NCBI GenBank assembly: GCA_028023455.1
Contig: JAQFVV010000945.1
Span: forward strand, 1-64,000
Length of the DNA stretch: 64,000 bases
Direction: 5' to 3'
Source of the DNA: Epiperipatus broadwayi
Taxonomy: Eukaryota > Onychophora > Udeonychophora > Euonychophora > Peripatidae
Shown here: in pieces, positions 1 through 11,059 of the stretch
Numbering within the stretch: the stretch's first letter is position 1
Layout: the number at the start of each line of letters is the position of its first letter
Program-made: the position numbers and the translations under genes
Notes under the pieces: generated by a model
The model's input: only the letters and a program-made list of their open reading frames with translations
Told to the model about the DNA's origin: nothing
Databases searched by the model: none

Positions 1-590
1 AAACTGCCATCTGGCGACAAAAAGGAAAACTAAATTATTTAATCCTAATATTACATTAGAACTATTCATTGCAAAATTATTGTAAAACCTGGGGTTTTCG
101 AAGCCAACATTCACTCATGACGTATCATCATAACAATTCCAGTTTCAAAAGTTAATATGCATTAAAAAAGTTTATATCATCAGAATGAATTAACTAAAGA
201 TATAATAAAGCAATTATAAAAAGGGTAATATAATAAGTTAAAAAAATTAATAACATGATGAACTAGAGTATATGATAAGGACATGGCTGAATTGAGAGAT
301 AGTACAGTAACAGGCTGATGAGTTCATGCATAAATAGTGTAAATTTTAATTAATATTTTGTTAAGTGTGGATTATTTAATCTATGGTAGGTGAGTTTGTA
401 AAAGATAGCCATGTTTAGATCTACTACTTTTACTCATATCTCTGGACACACACATATCCACACACATGTATGTAAAGCTATATTATACTAAAGTCAGATC
501 ATAAATAAAAAATAACCTAACAGATTCATCATTCAGGAGTTTATAAGATCAAGTGTTGAAAAATGTCTGAAGTAGAATTAATAAATCAAC
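1..590. other. AT-rich DNA, no gene seen
   Basis: No convincing coding frame, splice pair or RNA gene is visible. There are only short AT-rich stretches and a CA-rich run near 448-470. Confidence 0.6.
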
Positions 591-596
591 AATACA

Positions 597-780
597 TTAT
601 CTGATCACCATTTAGACATTATTATTTACTAGCAAACACCTTTATCCTCTGTTACACAATCTAGTAGAAGCTTTATTTTAAAGTAAAAATCCCAAAATGT
701 TATTAACTGATGAAATCCATACTTTAGAAACCAGTCTGAGGATATTTGGGTAGGCAGCACTGGATAAAAAATTATTAAAT
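597..780 (+). repeat. Degenerate hammerhead-bearing repeat (family A)
   Basis: An HHR-like core can be traced: CTGATGA at 707-713, GAAA at 727-730, and CCAGTC following. An outer stem I pairs CCCAAA (691-696) with TTTGGG (745-750). Stem II is degraded, so activity is unlikely. The flanks (GATCACCATTT near 604; TAGGCAGCACTGGAT near 751) resemble the family A repeats at 25.8, 34.7 and 43 kb. Confidence 0.45.
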
Positions 781-3078
781 ACTACAGTTTTCTTATTGAT
801 TATTAAAGCTTACACTAGATGGCATAAGATTAGAGAGAATAAAATTTTGCTAAGTGGGATGGACTTTAGGATCCTACACTCCAGATTCTCTGCCATTGTA
901 CTAAATCACACAAATCTAGCATTGATTGATAGCTATAGTTTTTACACAAAGGCACTATTATATAAGAAAGATGTTACCGTTTTAAAAAAAGCAACTAAAA
1001 ATAAAAAAAATGAAATGTGAGGACAAATATTAATATGGTAGAAAATAAATTGGATTCTTAATTCTTTTACAGTTCAATATTCTCCCATCATCCTCTAGTG
1101 GCAGTTTGAGTTAATAGTTCCCGATATTTTAGTGTTCAAATGTTTATCCATATTATGAATCAATAAATTGTAATTAATTTATTAGATATACAAGGTAACA
1201 AATAAAATACAACCTAAAAAATTATCTCTGAACTTTCCAAATATAAAAAAATTCCAATAAAGCAAAATAGCCTAATGAGAACAATAAGTTTGTTCTCATT
1301 GGCTGATTATTTAAAAAATAAATTAACAAGATCTTTGATTGAAATTGATTTTTTTTTAACTTGAACAAATTGTTATTAAGATATCATAAGTTGTGAAATT
1401 CTATTTCAAAATTTAAAATTTCATTTATAATTATTATAATATCATAAAAGTTCTGTACTTGGGTGTTCGACAAAGTATAACAATTGTAGCTTTCTTTTTA
1501 TCATTGATTCAAATTTCTTACTGTCCATAATTTTAAGTATACACATAATAAAATGTTTCTTTTTTAATGTCCTATACAAATATTTTCTAAAAATAATCAT
1601 GAATATTTAAATAAACTAAGGAAAATATACAATTATTTTCCTAATTGTTAATAACAATCAAAGAAAAATTCACAAATTTTTTATATACCCAAGATCAAAT
1701 AATCTACCAATTAGTGACATTTTAGGCTTTTTTCAACTCATTTGAAGTTTTACTCTATGGACTACTGCCATCTTCCGATTTTTTTAAAATTAATAAGCCA
1801 ATATTAAGGTTTGTTTCAGTTACATCAAATGAACATAAAACTGGGAAAATATTGCTAAAGGTAAGCACAAGAGGGTGATTTAAAGTTAAAGTACAACAAT
1901 GCCACCATATAGTACTATATATTTTCTTATTATTCTCTATCACTTTCTTTGCATTCCTATATATTCATATATATATATATATATATTGTAATGGAATATA
2001 ATATGCCGTCACATTATTTTACAATTAAAATGAAAGATCACAAATAAAAATTGATTTATTAAAAAGAAAGAAAACTTAACTTAAAAACTGAAATTTAAAA
2101 ACTGTTTAATGTATATATAGATCGCATGATGGACAACTTTAAAAACTATTTTAAAAAATAGTTTTATTTGAAAGTAATTTTTTTTTTGTAAAAAAGTAAA
2201 AGATATAAAGATTTGATATTTTTGGAAATAGAAATAATGTTGATTTCTATAATCTTAGAAAATGGTAATGATTGTTTTATTAATTAAATGATTGTTCGAA
2301 AAGAAGCTAGCCCTTGAGGCATTTAAAATAAATTAAAGGGTCAGATAAGAGAGTACAAAGAAATTAAATGACCAATGCAAACAACAGAAATTCAGCACGG
2401 ACCGTAACTGAAACACCAGAGGATTAGTGACGTATTGCCGATTGAATCCTAAGATCAAATGATAAGAGGCTAAGAAAAATATAAAAGCCAAATGATTATT
2501 ATAATTGTTATCTGAGAGCTGACTATGAATATGTCGTTATAACTAGCTATATTGCAGATTTTCACGATGTGAAGTCTGCAATAAAATTAGATTTTCCAGA
2601 CAACCAGCTGAGACCTTCCTATGCCAGTTAGGGACCAAAAAGGAATGGCAAGTGGTGGCTTCGTTTTTAAAAAGGAAGAACAAACAATCTATATAAGTGA
2701 TCACGAAGATGGACCTCAGAATCTGTAAAGTATAAACTTTTGCCAATTGAACTTTCTTTTAAATAATTACCGTATAACGTCAATAAGTAATCAATCCAAA
2801 AAAAAAAGTAATATAAATGAATGTACTCTTATCTGACCAAGAATAGAACTCTAAATCAATTATAAATATTTGTTTTTATATACGTTTGCTATTTCAATCA
2901 TTTCCATTTTTTAAATTTAATTATTTATGTTTGTGTTTAACTAGGTTATTTATTTCTATCTGTTAAATAAAATGTATTAAATTAAAGTTGGGTGTAGATA
3001 GCTGCATGGATAAAGGGTAATAACTGTTTAAATTCGTTTATGTTTAATTTAAAGGATTTTAGTGTCGGGCTATTTGTT
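781..3078. other. AT-rich DNA with one weak exon candidate
   Basis: Very AT-rich, with an (AT)n run near 1966-1987. The only structured coding signal I noted is the small splice-flanked segment at 1820-1860, listed separately. The frames near 2500-2750 read plausibly on both strands but lack splice or start context. Confidence 0.5.
1820..1860 (+). CDS. Weak candidate 41-nt internal exon
   Basis: The segment is preceded by a good acceptor (GGTTTGTTTCAG, ends 1819) and followed by a canonical donor GTAAGC (1861-1866). One frame is open through the 41 nt and reads TSNEHKTGKILLK in phase with the donor, after two bases completing a split codon; the other two frames contain stops. I recognise no family. 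With so short an exon, chance is a serious alternative. Confidence 0.25.
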
Positions 3079-3560
3079 TCGTAGTTAGGGCAATGCTTGT
3101 GGAAGGATATATAGGTGTTTATATTAATGTAATGTGAAGCGTGTTTAGCATACAGGGCAACGTGCCCAACTGAATGCATGACCCCAAAGAGGCAGTCATA
3201 TCGTTGAAATGGTGGCAGATGTATTTCCTGCGCCATTGACCCCTTCTAGCTCTATGGACAGGGATTTATAAGACGGCAGAAAGACCGCTTTCCCCCATAC
3301 GTAGCACTCTTTAAAATAAAATAAAAATTATATACATGATTCCTTAGTCTAACAGATGCCCTTTCCTGATCTAGACTTGGATCATTTCCTTCAAATAATA
3401 TCATGCCGTCAGATGCCCATTCCTGTCGGCATGGTTTTATGCTAGCATCTTCATATTGCATTAGTTGCAAATATATATCTGGAAGCTGACATTGGGTTGG
3501 CTACAAACTTTTAGTCAGAGACTGAATGAATGTTTTGATAAGTTTTAAGTGAAAAAAAAT
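3079..3560 (+). repeat. Interspersed repeat R1, copy 1
   Basis: This stretch is collinear with 45023-45475 in the same orientation. Shared landmarks in order are TCGTAGTT, GTTTAGCATACAGG against GTTAGCATACAGG, GAATGCATG, GCCATTGA, CTCTATGGA, ATGATTCCTT, GTCGGCATGG against GTCAGCATGG, and GGCTACAAACTTTTAG against GCTGCAAACTTTTAG. No reading frame is shared well enough to call a protein. The element class is unknown; I infer an old interspersed repeat. Confidence 0.6.
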
Positions 3561-3730
3561 CTATGTAGACTATCTATGCTCGTCATGCTAAAGTAAAATA
3601 TAATTTAAATATCCATCTGTGCGATCTATTGAAAATAGTAATTTAAATTTAAAAAAAAAATATTAATGTTAAAACCTAAAAATAAATTTATTCACTTTCT
3701 TTGTCATCCTTATATATTCATATATATATA

Positions 3731-3945
3731 TTGCTTACAATACTTCTTTCATATACACTTCAATGCAAACAAATTTTCTTAAAAAACTTCTTTATTTTCC
3801 TTATAGTTTTGACTGACCAGCAGTCATCATTAAAGCTTTAATGGATGATAGATAATGCTCTGATGAAGACTTCTGGACAGTCAAAACTGTAAGGAGAAAA
3901 TTTGTTTGCATTGAAGTGTATATAAAAGAAGTATTATAAGCAATA
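3731..3945. repeat. Foldback repeat with hammerhead-like core (family C)
   Basis: The left arm (about 3731-3832) is the reverse complement of the right arm (about 3858-3945), sharing GCAAACAAATTTTCTT and CATTGAAGTGTATAT. The right arm has CTGATGA (3860-3866), a stem II GACT...AGTC (3868-3882), then AAAA where HHR has GAAA. The same motif recurs at 56.3-56.4 kb, where stem II reads GATTGC...GCAGTC, suggesting an ancestral perfect GACTGC/GCAGTC stem. Confidence 0.55.
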
Positions 3946-3949
3946 CATA

Positions 3950-5157
3950 TAATACTGTGTAATATCACACAACTGAGAATCAGTTTATTAAATAATAAAA
4001 TGTATAACAAAATTTATTTTAAGTTATATGCCTATAAAAATATTCCAATTGCATGGAGGGGGGGAGGAAAAGAATTTTTATCAAATAAAGAATAATTATT
4101 CATAATATATTTACAATTCAAATTAATAAATAAATAGGGTAATGCACATTGAATTAGACATAAATAAATCTGAAAAGTTGTCAGTTGGTTTTTGATATCA
4201 GATGCCATGTTAGATAAAAATACTGACAAATTATTTCTTTGTCAACTGTCTAATGCACCATTAATAATTTACACACATATTAGTATTAATGATCTGATGG
4301 TAATGCTATTCTTTGCCATTAAACCACTCTTTTGTGACTATCTTTAGTGCTACTTTGCTGGTTTTATATTCACCTGATGATAAAAAATGAAGCTACTATA
4401 AATATTGATTTATTAGTTCAAAAATATCCTGAAGATGTCAAATGTACAGTAAAAAATTACAAGCTGATAAAATCTTAGAATGTTGCTGATTGACCTTTGA
4501 TATATAAACAAACTTATAAACTGCTTTTCAATTGCTGTTAGCTATGAACAAAAATGTAATTTTTCTGTAGTTTGCTTAATATTTATATTTATTTTTAGAA
4601 AATATTTGTATAGTTTTTATAAAAATAATATTTTTATATTAACACTTAGTTGTTTTTTAAAATATATGTATTTTTAAAAATACAAGTTAAGACATTTTGT
4701 GTAATGATAAAAAAGGAGCAATCTTTATGCTCATAAAATACCACTGTATACAACTTTTGTGATATTTTAATAATTAAAAATGTGATTTTAAATTTTAACG
4801 CAGAATTCTATAGGTAATATTTAAATATTTATTATATATGAGCTATCACAACCAGATTTCAAATAAGGTTAAATAATAGATTATTTTTTTGCATAAAAAG
4901 TATTGTAGCTTTTAGCTCTCCAGTATTGTGACAGCTTAACTGATGTAAGTTTTCAATTCTTGATTTTAGTATCAACCACTATTCTATATCAGGTTAAAAA
5001 ACCTAAATATTCATATTTGAACCTCACAAATATATTTTAAAAAATGAGGATGACAGCAACCGATGCTTTCATCATTGAATGGAGAGCAGAACAAAATAAT
5101 TTCAGAAAATGAACAAAATCTTTTTTAGTTGAAATTTGTTTTTTAAAATGTGAGTAA
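3950..5157. other. AT-rich DNA, nothing assigned
   Basis: Contains a G-run near 4058, and poly-A/T tracts. A splice-like pair around 4910-4950 was too short to accept. No repeat family was recognised. Confidence 0.5.
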
Positions 5158-6494
5158 AAAAGATTGGTACTGGTTAATTAGCCACTGTACATCACTTGGT
5201 GGCACTGTTTTTCTGCAAAAACAGAGAATTATGCCATTTACATAGCCAAACCTAAAGCTAATACATCACTACAATCGTAATAGCCTTTTATGGTCTGTGT
5301 GATGGTGTTGTTCTCTATGCATATGTAGACAAATAGTATGCCCAGCTTTGTGTGGCAATACTTTATGCATATGATCAGTAATAACAGTTTGCTACCATTT
5401 CATATGAGGGTGGCTGGACTTCAATTTCCTAGAACTCATCAAATCTGCTTCTAAACTCATTGTTTTATAGGATGTAGTGTTACATTGTGATAATTTTCAA
5501 CCTGTCAGCATGCAATCCTAGGCATACTGGAAGCTGTGAAAAATTGAGGAGGGGCCAGACAGAGCATGATTTGAGGTGTTCACAAAATGTCATGTTTTCA
5601 TGGTAACACGTATGAGATGAATAAAATGGCTGAAGGCAATAGCGAACATTTCAAACTGTGAGACTTTCCCAATGTAGCGGACACTGTTGCCTTTCTAAAG
5701 GCCCAAAACATCCTGCCATATACACCTTTACAAAGGTGAGGATCTCTTCAGGGCCATAGTAGCTGAAATGATGGACAGCCATAACTGGTAACTACTTTAA
5801 AGAAATGCCATTATTTTATTTTTTCTGTTTGTGTTGTTTGGTCCATTCTCTGCAAAATTGTTTTTTGAAATGAATGTTTTCAGCATCTGTATTTCTTTGT
5901 TGCAAATGAATTGGACTAATTTCTTAGTTTTCAATAAAGTTATTTTTGAAATTAATGTGTGCGTTGTGATTGATTTATAATGCAATCAATTGAAATATTT
6001 TTTGGGGTTGAAGTTTTCCCACTTTTGTTGAAAAATGTTACAAGAATCAGGTGAAGTTAGTTTTGAAATGAATTGTTTTTGGGTTATAGAAATGTTTAAT
6101 GTACTATTAGAAAGAATGGCATCAATTTGAAAGCGTAAATTTGAAGTCCAATAATGTAAATTTGAAGGAAGGGACAAAAACAAGGTATTTTTAATGACTT
6201 ATTTTTTATTGATTTAATGTCGAATAGCATAAATTTGGGGGGAAAAATCCTTCATCATAATTCCCCCAAAAGGTCGTTTTTAAATAGAGTAAATTTGACA
6301 AAAACAAAATCCCCCGACATAATTTCCTATTGGACGAAAAAAAAGTCAGGCCATCCATGAAACATTATATTGATATGTAACAATAACATAAATTTTTAAG
6401 AGTCACAGGCCCAGTAACATTATATTGATGTTTTTGCAGGTAAGAAGTGCCACCAAGTGGTGTACAGTGGCTAATTAACCAGTACCAAAATATT
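5158..6494. mobile_element. 1.32-kb TIR DNA transposon relic with 8-bp target duplication
   Basis: The ends are long inverted repeats: GGTACTGGTTAATTAGCC at 5166 onward matches the reverse complement of the right end, which finishes at 6486; similarity continues through GCCACTGTACA and CACTTGGTGGCACT. Flanks are AAAAGATT (5158-5165) and AAAATATT (6487-6494), an 8-bp target duplication with one mismatch. Near 5660-5770 a degraded plus-strand reading contains FPNVADTVAFLKAQNILP, a layout reminiscent of the N-terminal region of ISXO2/Merlin-type transposases. Merlin elements make 8-9-bp duplications and have GG-starting ends, so I lean to a Merlin relic. The coding assignment is weak; the TIR and duplication evidence is strong. 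Confidence 0.7.
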
Positions 6495-8380
6495 AATCTC
6501 TGATAAATCTATCAAATTCTGCATTAAAATATCAAAATTATTTTCTAATTTTTAGAATATCTCAAATTATTCTAATATTGTGTTTGTGATCACGATGATG
6601 TATTAGTTATAATTTTCTGAAAGTCAGATATTCAGAATACTGTGCTTTTCTTCTCTAACATTTTACAAAAAGTTATTGCCTTCTATTTTTAAAAATAAAA
6701 CACACACACATATATAACAATAGAATAATAATGTGTATTTCTGATTTTTTAATAATTATTACACAAATATTATGTAAAAACAATCACAAATCTTAAAAAG
6801 TTTTGTTAAAAATAACACTTTTATTTATTACAAAAACGTTCTCAAAATAATCTTGCAAATAATATGGACATTGATTACAAAAGAATAAATCAATCAATAA
6901 AATGAAGACAGTGCTAAACCTCTTTGAATTTGTTGCTATTTAATTACAGTGACCTCTTTTGGCTATTTTTAGAATTAAAAAAAATCGATATTTTAAAACT
7001 ATGGAAATTTATAAATTAAAAACATACTAACAAAATATTTCAGTAACAAGCACAATTTAAAAAAAAAAAATGATTGCATTATTTTTTCTGGATTTCTCTG
7101 CTTAAATGCCCCTGTAATAATGTTCTAGAAAGTTAAATAGACAAGTGCAGATCAAAGGTCTCACCCCAAAAAACCCATAGAGAAATACAGGGGAGAAGAA
7201 CGCAGTACTCAGTAAGCTTTCTGGATAAGAAAACTGAGCAGTTTTTCATTTTTTATTTACCAGTCAGAGCTAAGAATAGATAAACACCCATTTACTGACC
7301 ACTATTTGATAGTTATCAAGATAATCCACGAATTAGTTAAAAATATCAAGTTTGATTAATTTTTTTTTTAATTCACTCAATTTATATTCAAACTCAGATC
7401 AAATGTATAGAAGCCACACAACTGTTGGATAATTATATATTTTTTATGTGCGCATATATATATTTAAAATATTTTGTTACTAGCACTTAAGCTTTTAAAT
7501 AATAATTGTTTTCCAAACTAAATTTTTTTTTTTTTAAAGTGACGAGTGAAAAAAGAGTGCTAAATAGTTTCATTTAACACTTTTTCAGATTTTAGAATTC
7601 AGATAACCGATTTCTTCGTTCTCTAATAAATAGTGGTTTCACTAACGTAAGATAAATAAAAAGCAGAATATAAAATAAATCTTTCTAAATTAAACCAAAA
7701 TTGGATTAAAAATTATTTATTTTGAATTTAAGAAATGATTTATATATCTTTACATCAGTTAACACCGCGATGTTCGCTACATTTTTAAGAAGATAAACAT
7801 TTTTCTATCTGTATTCGCAACCATAATTCACGTCTCAGTGGAGAACTCAACTTTTTTGAAATATTTAAAACAAAGACTCGTATTTTCTTTCAATATTTAT
7901 TTTACAATTTTAAAAACTGACGACAAAATAAGTCGAAGACAATTGCGAAAAGAGGGTTATTACCCTAACAACATAATAAAGATGGCTTTAATTTTTCAAT
8001 ACTTCGAAGCAATATTTATCTTAACAAAAATTAAAAAAAAACAGCTTCAGTCTAAAAGAAAAATGATCCCTTAGCTATATTTTAAAATGTTAGTATCTAT
8101 ATCCATATTATAACGTAGTAAAATATTCTAAATAACGCCATGTAAGAAACTCTAAAAATAACATAGAAATATGAATTCTTAAATTAACCCTTGTTTGGCC
8201 AAATAACAGACTAACTTTTCAAATACTTAAATGTTCACATATGCGGCTTCCAGTTTGAGTACAGTTTTTGTCAAAAATAAAATTTTTACTAGAATTAGAT
8301 TCAAGCATAATTAAAAAAACGAAAACATAAAAAAAGGAAACTATAACCTAATAATCGAATGGTTTAATATGAATGCCGGA
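6495..8380. other. AT-rich DNA with a locally CpG-richer patch
   Basis: No convincing gene. Around 7540-7960 CpG dinucleotides (ACGAG, CCGATT, TTCGTT, ACCGCG, TTCGC, CACGTC, GACGAC, AGTCGAAG) are denser than in the surroundings. This may mark an unmethylated or regulatory stretch. An open frame at 7838-8074 overlaps it but shows no recognisable motif. Confidence 0.4.
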
Positions 8381-8459
8381 AATACCAACAATAGAATTGA
8401 TTCAAGAACATTACGCTCCAGAATCTGAACTCTTCCACTAGATTAAATTATACAGTAAT

Positions 8460-8830
8460 GTGATATGATGCATTGTGACTTCTCCTTAAATGGAGTCAGG
8501 AATCTCCCATCAACTACGCCCAGAGAAACCTGTTAGCCACTTTACCTTCCCTTTCCATTCCCCACTTTAAGTTTTCCCACAAACTGCTCCATCCCATTTC
8601 CATAACATAATCTTTGTCAACTCTGTGGCCTTGATATCTAAATCCCCCTTATCTTTTCACAAACCCAGCATAAAAACCCAATAACCCACTTTCTGTATAA
8701 TCACTTTTTTCATATATATTCTCCCATAACTTCATTATTTTTACCCTTTCTGCTTTCAAGCAAATTGCACTTAGTGCATGCTGTCCACTTATCTGCACCC
8801 TAGTGCAAGTCTTAATAATCAATGGATGCA
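8460..8830 (-). pseudogene. LINE 3' fragment, family X, copy 1
   Basis: On the minus strand the frame reads ERVKIMKLWE followed by SDYTESGLLGFYAGF. The same peptide pattern appears in the copies at 36.3 kb (KLWENTYKQSDYTES) and 63.7 kb (KHLLIECKCLN, then ILKLWEDKQSDCTGSGF). The 63.7-kb copy has His and Cys spacing like the zinc-knuckle tail found after reverse transcriptase in several non-LTR elements. All four copies share one end (CTTCTCCTT...GCCACT), as expected of 5'-truncated LINE insertions. Frames are broken. The clade is not determined. Confidence 0.5.
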
Positions 8831-9070
8831 ATAAGGTTTATGCATAAAATCTTATTTAGAACCTACTCATCCAACAACTCCAGACTGGTTTCTAACTTGT
8901 GGCTTTCAGCAAAGCAGGAGCCTTGGATCTGAGTACTGCACCTAGATATTAGGATCTAATGCAGCCATTCAAAAGTCATCTTGTACCCTTTTAGTTAATT
9001 ATAAAACTATAAGTTTGTTATTGAATTAAAAGCTTGTGAAAGCATAGGAAATGATGATCATGTGATCCTT
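8820..9070 (-). repeat. Family A hammerhead-derived repeat, minus copy
   Basis: Reverse complement shows GATCCAAGGCTCCT, then CTGAAAG where CTGATGA is expected, GCCACAAGTT, GAAACCAGTCTGGAG and GTTGGATGAG. Compare the better-preserved copy at 26267-26321. The core is mutated, so it should be inactive. It ends in GATCATGTGAT near 9056, matching the terminal CACATGATCACC of other copies. Confidence 0.5.
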
Positions 9071-9471
9071 TAGTCATTTTAAACTAAATCATGTAGAGCA
9101 AAATAATCAAGTGACTTTACTTCTCAGTATTAATAAGAAGTTTGAGTTCCAGAACTACCACAAGTAGAATCGATTCAAGGATCTTATATTCCAAAGGATA
9201 ATAATCTTACTACTATACTAAACTATAATTATTTAAGGAAATATGGGGGAAAAAAATCAAAGTTTATATTTTACATTAAGCAGAATAACATAATTTATTT
9301 TTCTTCCTATAATACAACTTTAAATCTTTCTAAAATGCCATTTAATTTTAAAGACGAATTAAATCTTTATATTTATTAACTAAACAGAATATCAGCTTAG
9401 ATGAATTCAATTAGAGAAATCTAAAAAAAATGTTATAATCATATTTCTGTAGTTTAATGTTTACTAGACTT

Positions 9472-9775
9472 CAGATCACTCAAAGAAGTATGGAGAGATG
9501 TATGTTGAGAGTAACAAAAAGAGATTGAAATCGCAATGTGGGCTGGACATATTGCTAGAAGAGATGATAATAGATGGACAATTGAAATTTTAAACTGGAT
9601 TCCAAGAGATTGTAAAAGACCCAGAAAGAAACCACATGTGAGATGGATAGATGAAATAAGAAAATGTGCAGAGCTGATGTGGAGAAGAGAAGCTAAAGAT
9701 TGGAGAAGATGGATTGAACTTGGAGAGACCTTCATCCTGCAGTGGATTGATAATGGTTGATGATGATGATACCAC
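9472..9775 (+). pseudogene. RTE-type LINE 3' end (5'-truncated copy)
   Basis: The frame at 9536-9760 is open and reads WAGHIARRDDNRWTI, then PRDCKRPRKKPHVRW, ending at a stop at 9758-9760. This is the C-terminal region following reverse transcriptase in RTE-like non-LTR retrotransposons (W-A-G-H-I/V-A-R...). The upstream part (about 9472-9535) aligns with TTCAGACCACTCAAAGAAG of the larger copy at 12720. It ends in a GATGATGAT microsatellite, as does the copy ending at 13080. It lies about 0.5 kb upstream of the larger RTE element in the same orientation. Truncated, hence dead. Confidence 0.75.
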
Positions 9776-9839
9776 TCTCATGCAAGATAGGCAATGGTTT
9801 TTAACCACTTTCAATAGCTTGTGAAGGGATGTATTCATA

Positions 9840-9945
9840 AACATATGACCAAAGGCATGTGAAAAGATGTATTATCCCCAAGATGGACATTTTATGCTGA
9901 ACTAGCATTTATCAATTGGTCCAGATCACAATCTCTTACATGCAC
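9840..9945 (-). repeat. Degenerate family B hammerhead repeat
   Basis: On the minus strand, GTGATCTGGACCAA is followed by TTGATAA (expected CTGATGA), a paired ATGCTAGTTCAGCAT, AAAA (expected GAAA) and CTTGGGGAT. Inner stem I (CCAA/TTGG) is still pairable. Core mutations make cleavage unlikely. Confidence 0.5.
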
Positions 9946-10343
9946 TTTATCATTGTTTAGTACATATATGTAGCCAATTACTATAGTCTAATTAGCCAGT
10001 GTGGTGAGTTTATTGGCTTTTTACCTCTAAGTTTAAGATCAAGAAACACTGGTTTTTCTTTTCAGTTGCCTGTTAAGGGAGAATGAATGTTTGCGTAAAT
10101 GATAAATATTCTTCCAATATATACACTTATAACAGACAAAAATAAATCATGGCCCTTATTCCTAGGAGGCTGTAAAGTCACCAACCAAGGTAGCGGTTGG
10201 GTCAAAGGTGGAGAATGCTAAGAATCCCTGATTGTGGACCCAGGCTGCCATTTAATGACGACTTTTTATTTAGGTACTTACAACTGCAGATCACTTTCAA
10301 GTGAAGGAAGATTGAAAGAATTGGACAAACTGTTTTATATTAA

Positions 10344-11051
10344 ATGGACATTATTGGACTTTGTGAAGTTAGAAGAAAAGGTGAAAAAACAATTGATTTA
10401 AAAAGTGGACATAGACTCTATTATAAAGGTACAAATATTGGAAATACAAGTGGAGAAGGATTCATTATAAATAAAAAGTGGAAGAACAACATTGTGGAGA
10501 TTGATGGCGTATGGGATAGAGTGGCAAGATTAGTTATACAATTTAATAGCAGATACCAAATGCAGATAATTCAGGTTTATGGACCAACAAGTTTTCATAG
10601 TGATGAAGTAGTAGAATATTTTTATATGGATGTACAAAAGGCTTTTGATCAGAGTAAACAACATTTTAAAATTGTTATGGGAGACTTTAATGCTAGAATT
10701 GGTAAACAAATGAAAGATGAAAATGCTGTAGGTAATTTTGGTTATGGTAATAGAAATGAGAGAGGACATAGACTTGTGGAGTTTGCAGAAAAAGAAAAAC
10801 TTTACATTATGAATTCTTTTTTTGAGAAAAATGTTAAAAGGAAATGGACATCGAAGCATCCAAATGAAGGTACAGCAGAATTGGATTATATTTTGACTAA
10901 CAGAAAATACATATTTCAAGATTGTAATGTTCTTAATAAATTTAACACAGGAAGTAATCATCGATTAGTAAGGTGTAAGATACATATTAATGCAAAACTA
11001 GAGCGACAAAAATTATTAAGGAAAATAATATTTACAGTTGATGTTCCTTAG
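10344..11051 (+). pseudogene. LINE AP-like endonuclease domain
   Basis: This 235-residue frame matches an exonuclease-endonuclease-phosphatase (APE) domain of a non-LTR retrotransposon, which nicks target DNA for target-primed reverse transcription. Visible motifs are GLCEVRR (residues 5-11, metal-binding Glu), YGPT (79-82), GDFNARIG (113-120, catalytic Asp/Asn), LDYIL (180-184) and SNHRLV (204-209, catalytic His). All the usual key residues are present, so the domain itself looks well preserved. It lacks its first ~20 residues in this frame because of an upstream frameshift, and it stops before the reverse transcriptase. As part of a broken element it is best called a pseudogene. Confidence 0.85.
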
Positions 11052-11059
11052 CTTTAGAA

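Noticed and set aside
2543-2746. Coding-like frames on both strands
   Set aside because: Both strands read equally well, without splice or start evidence.
4905-4950. Micro-exon with AG and GTAAGT
   Set aside because: Only 21-29 nt, no protein evidence, chance likely.
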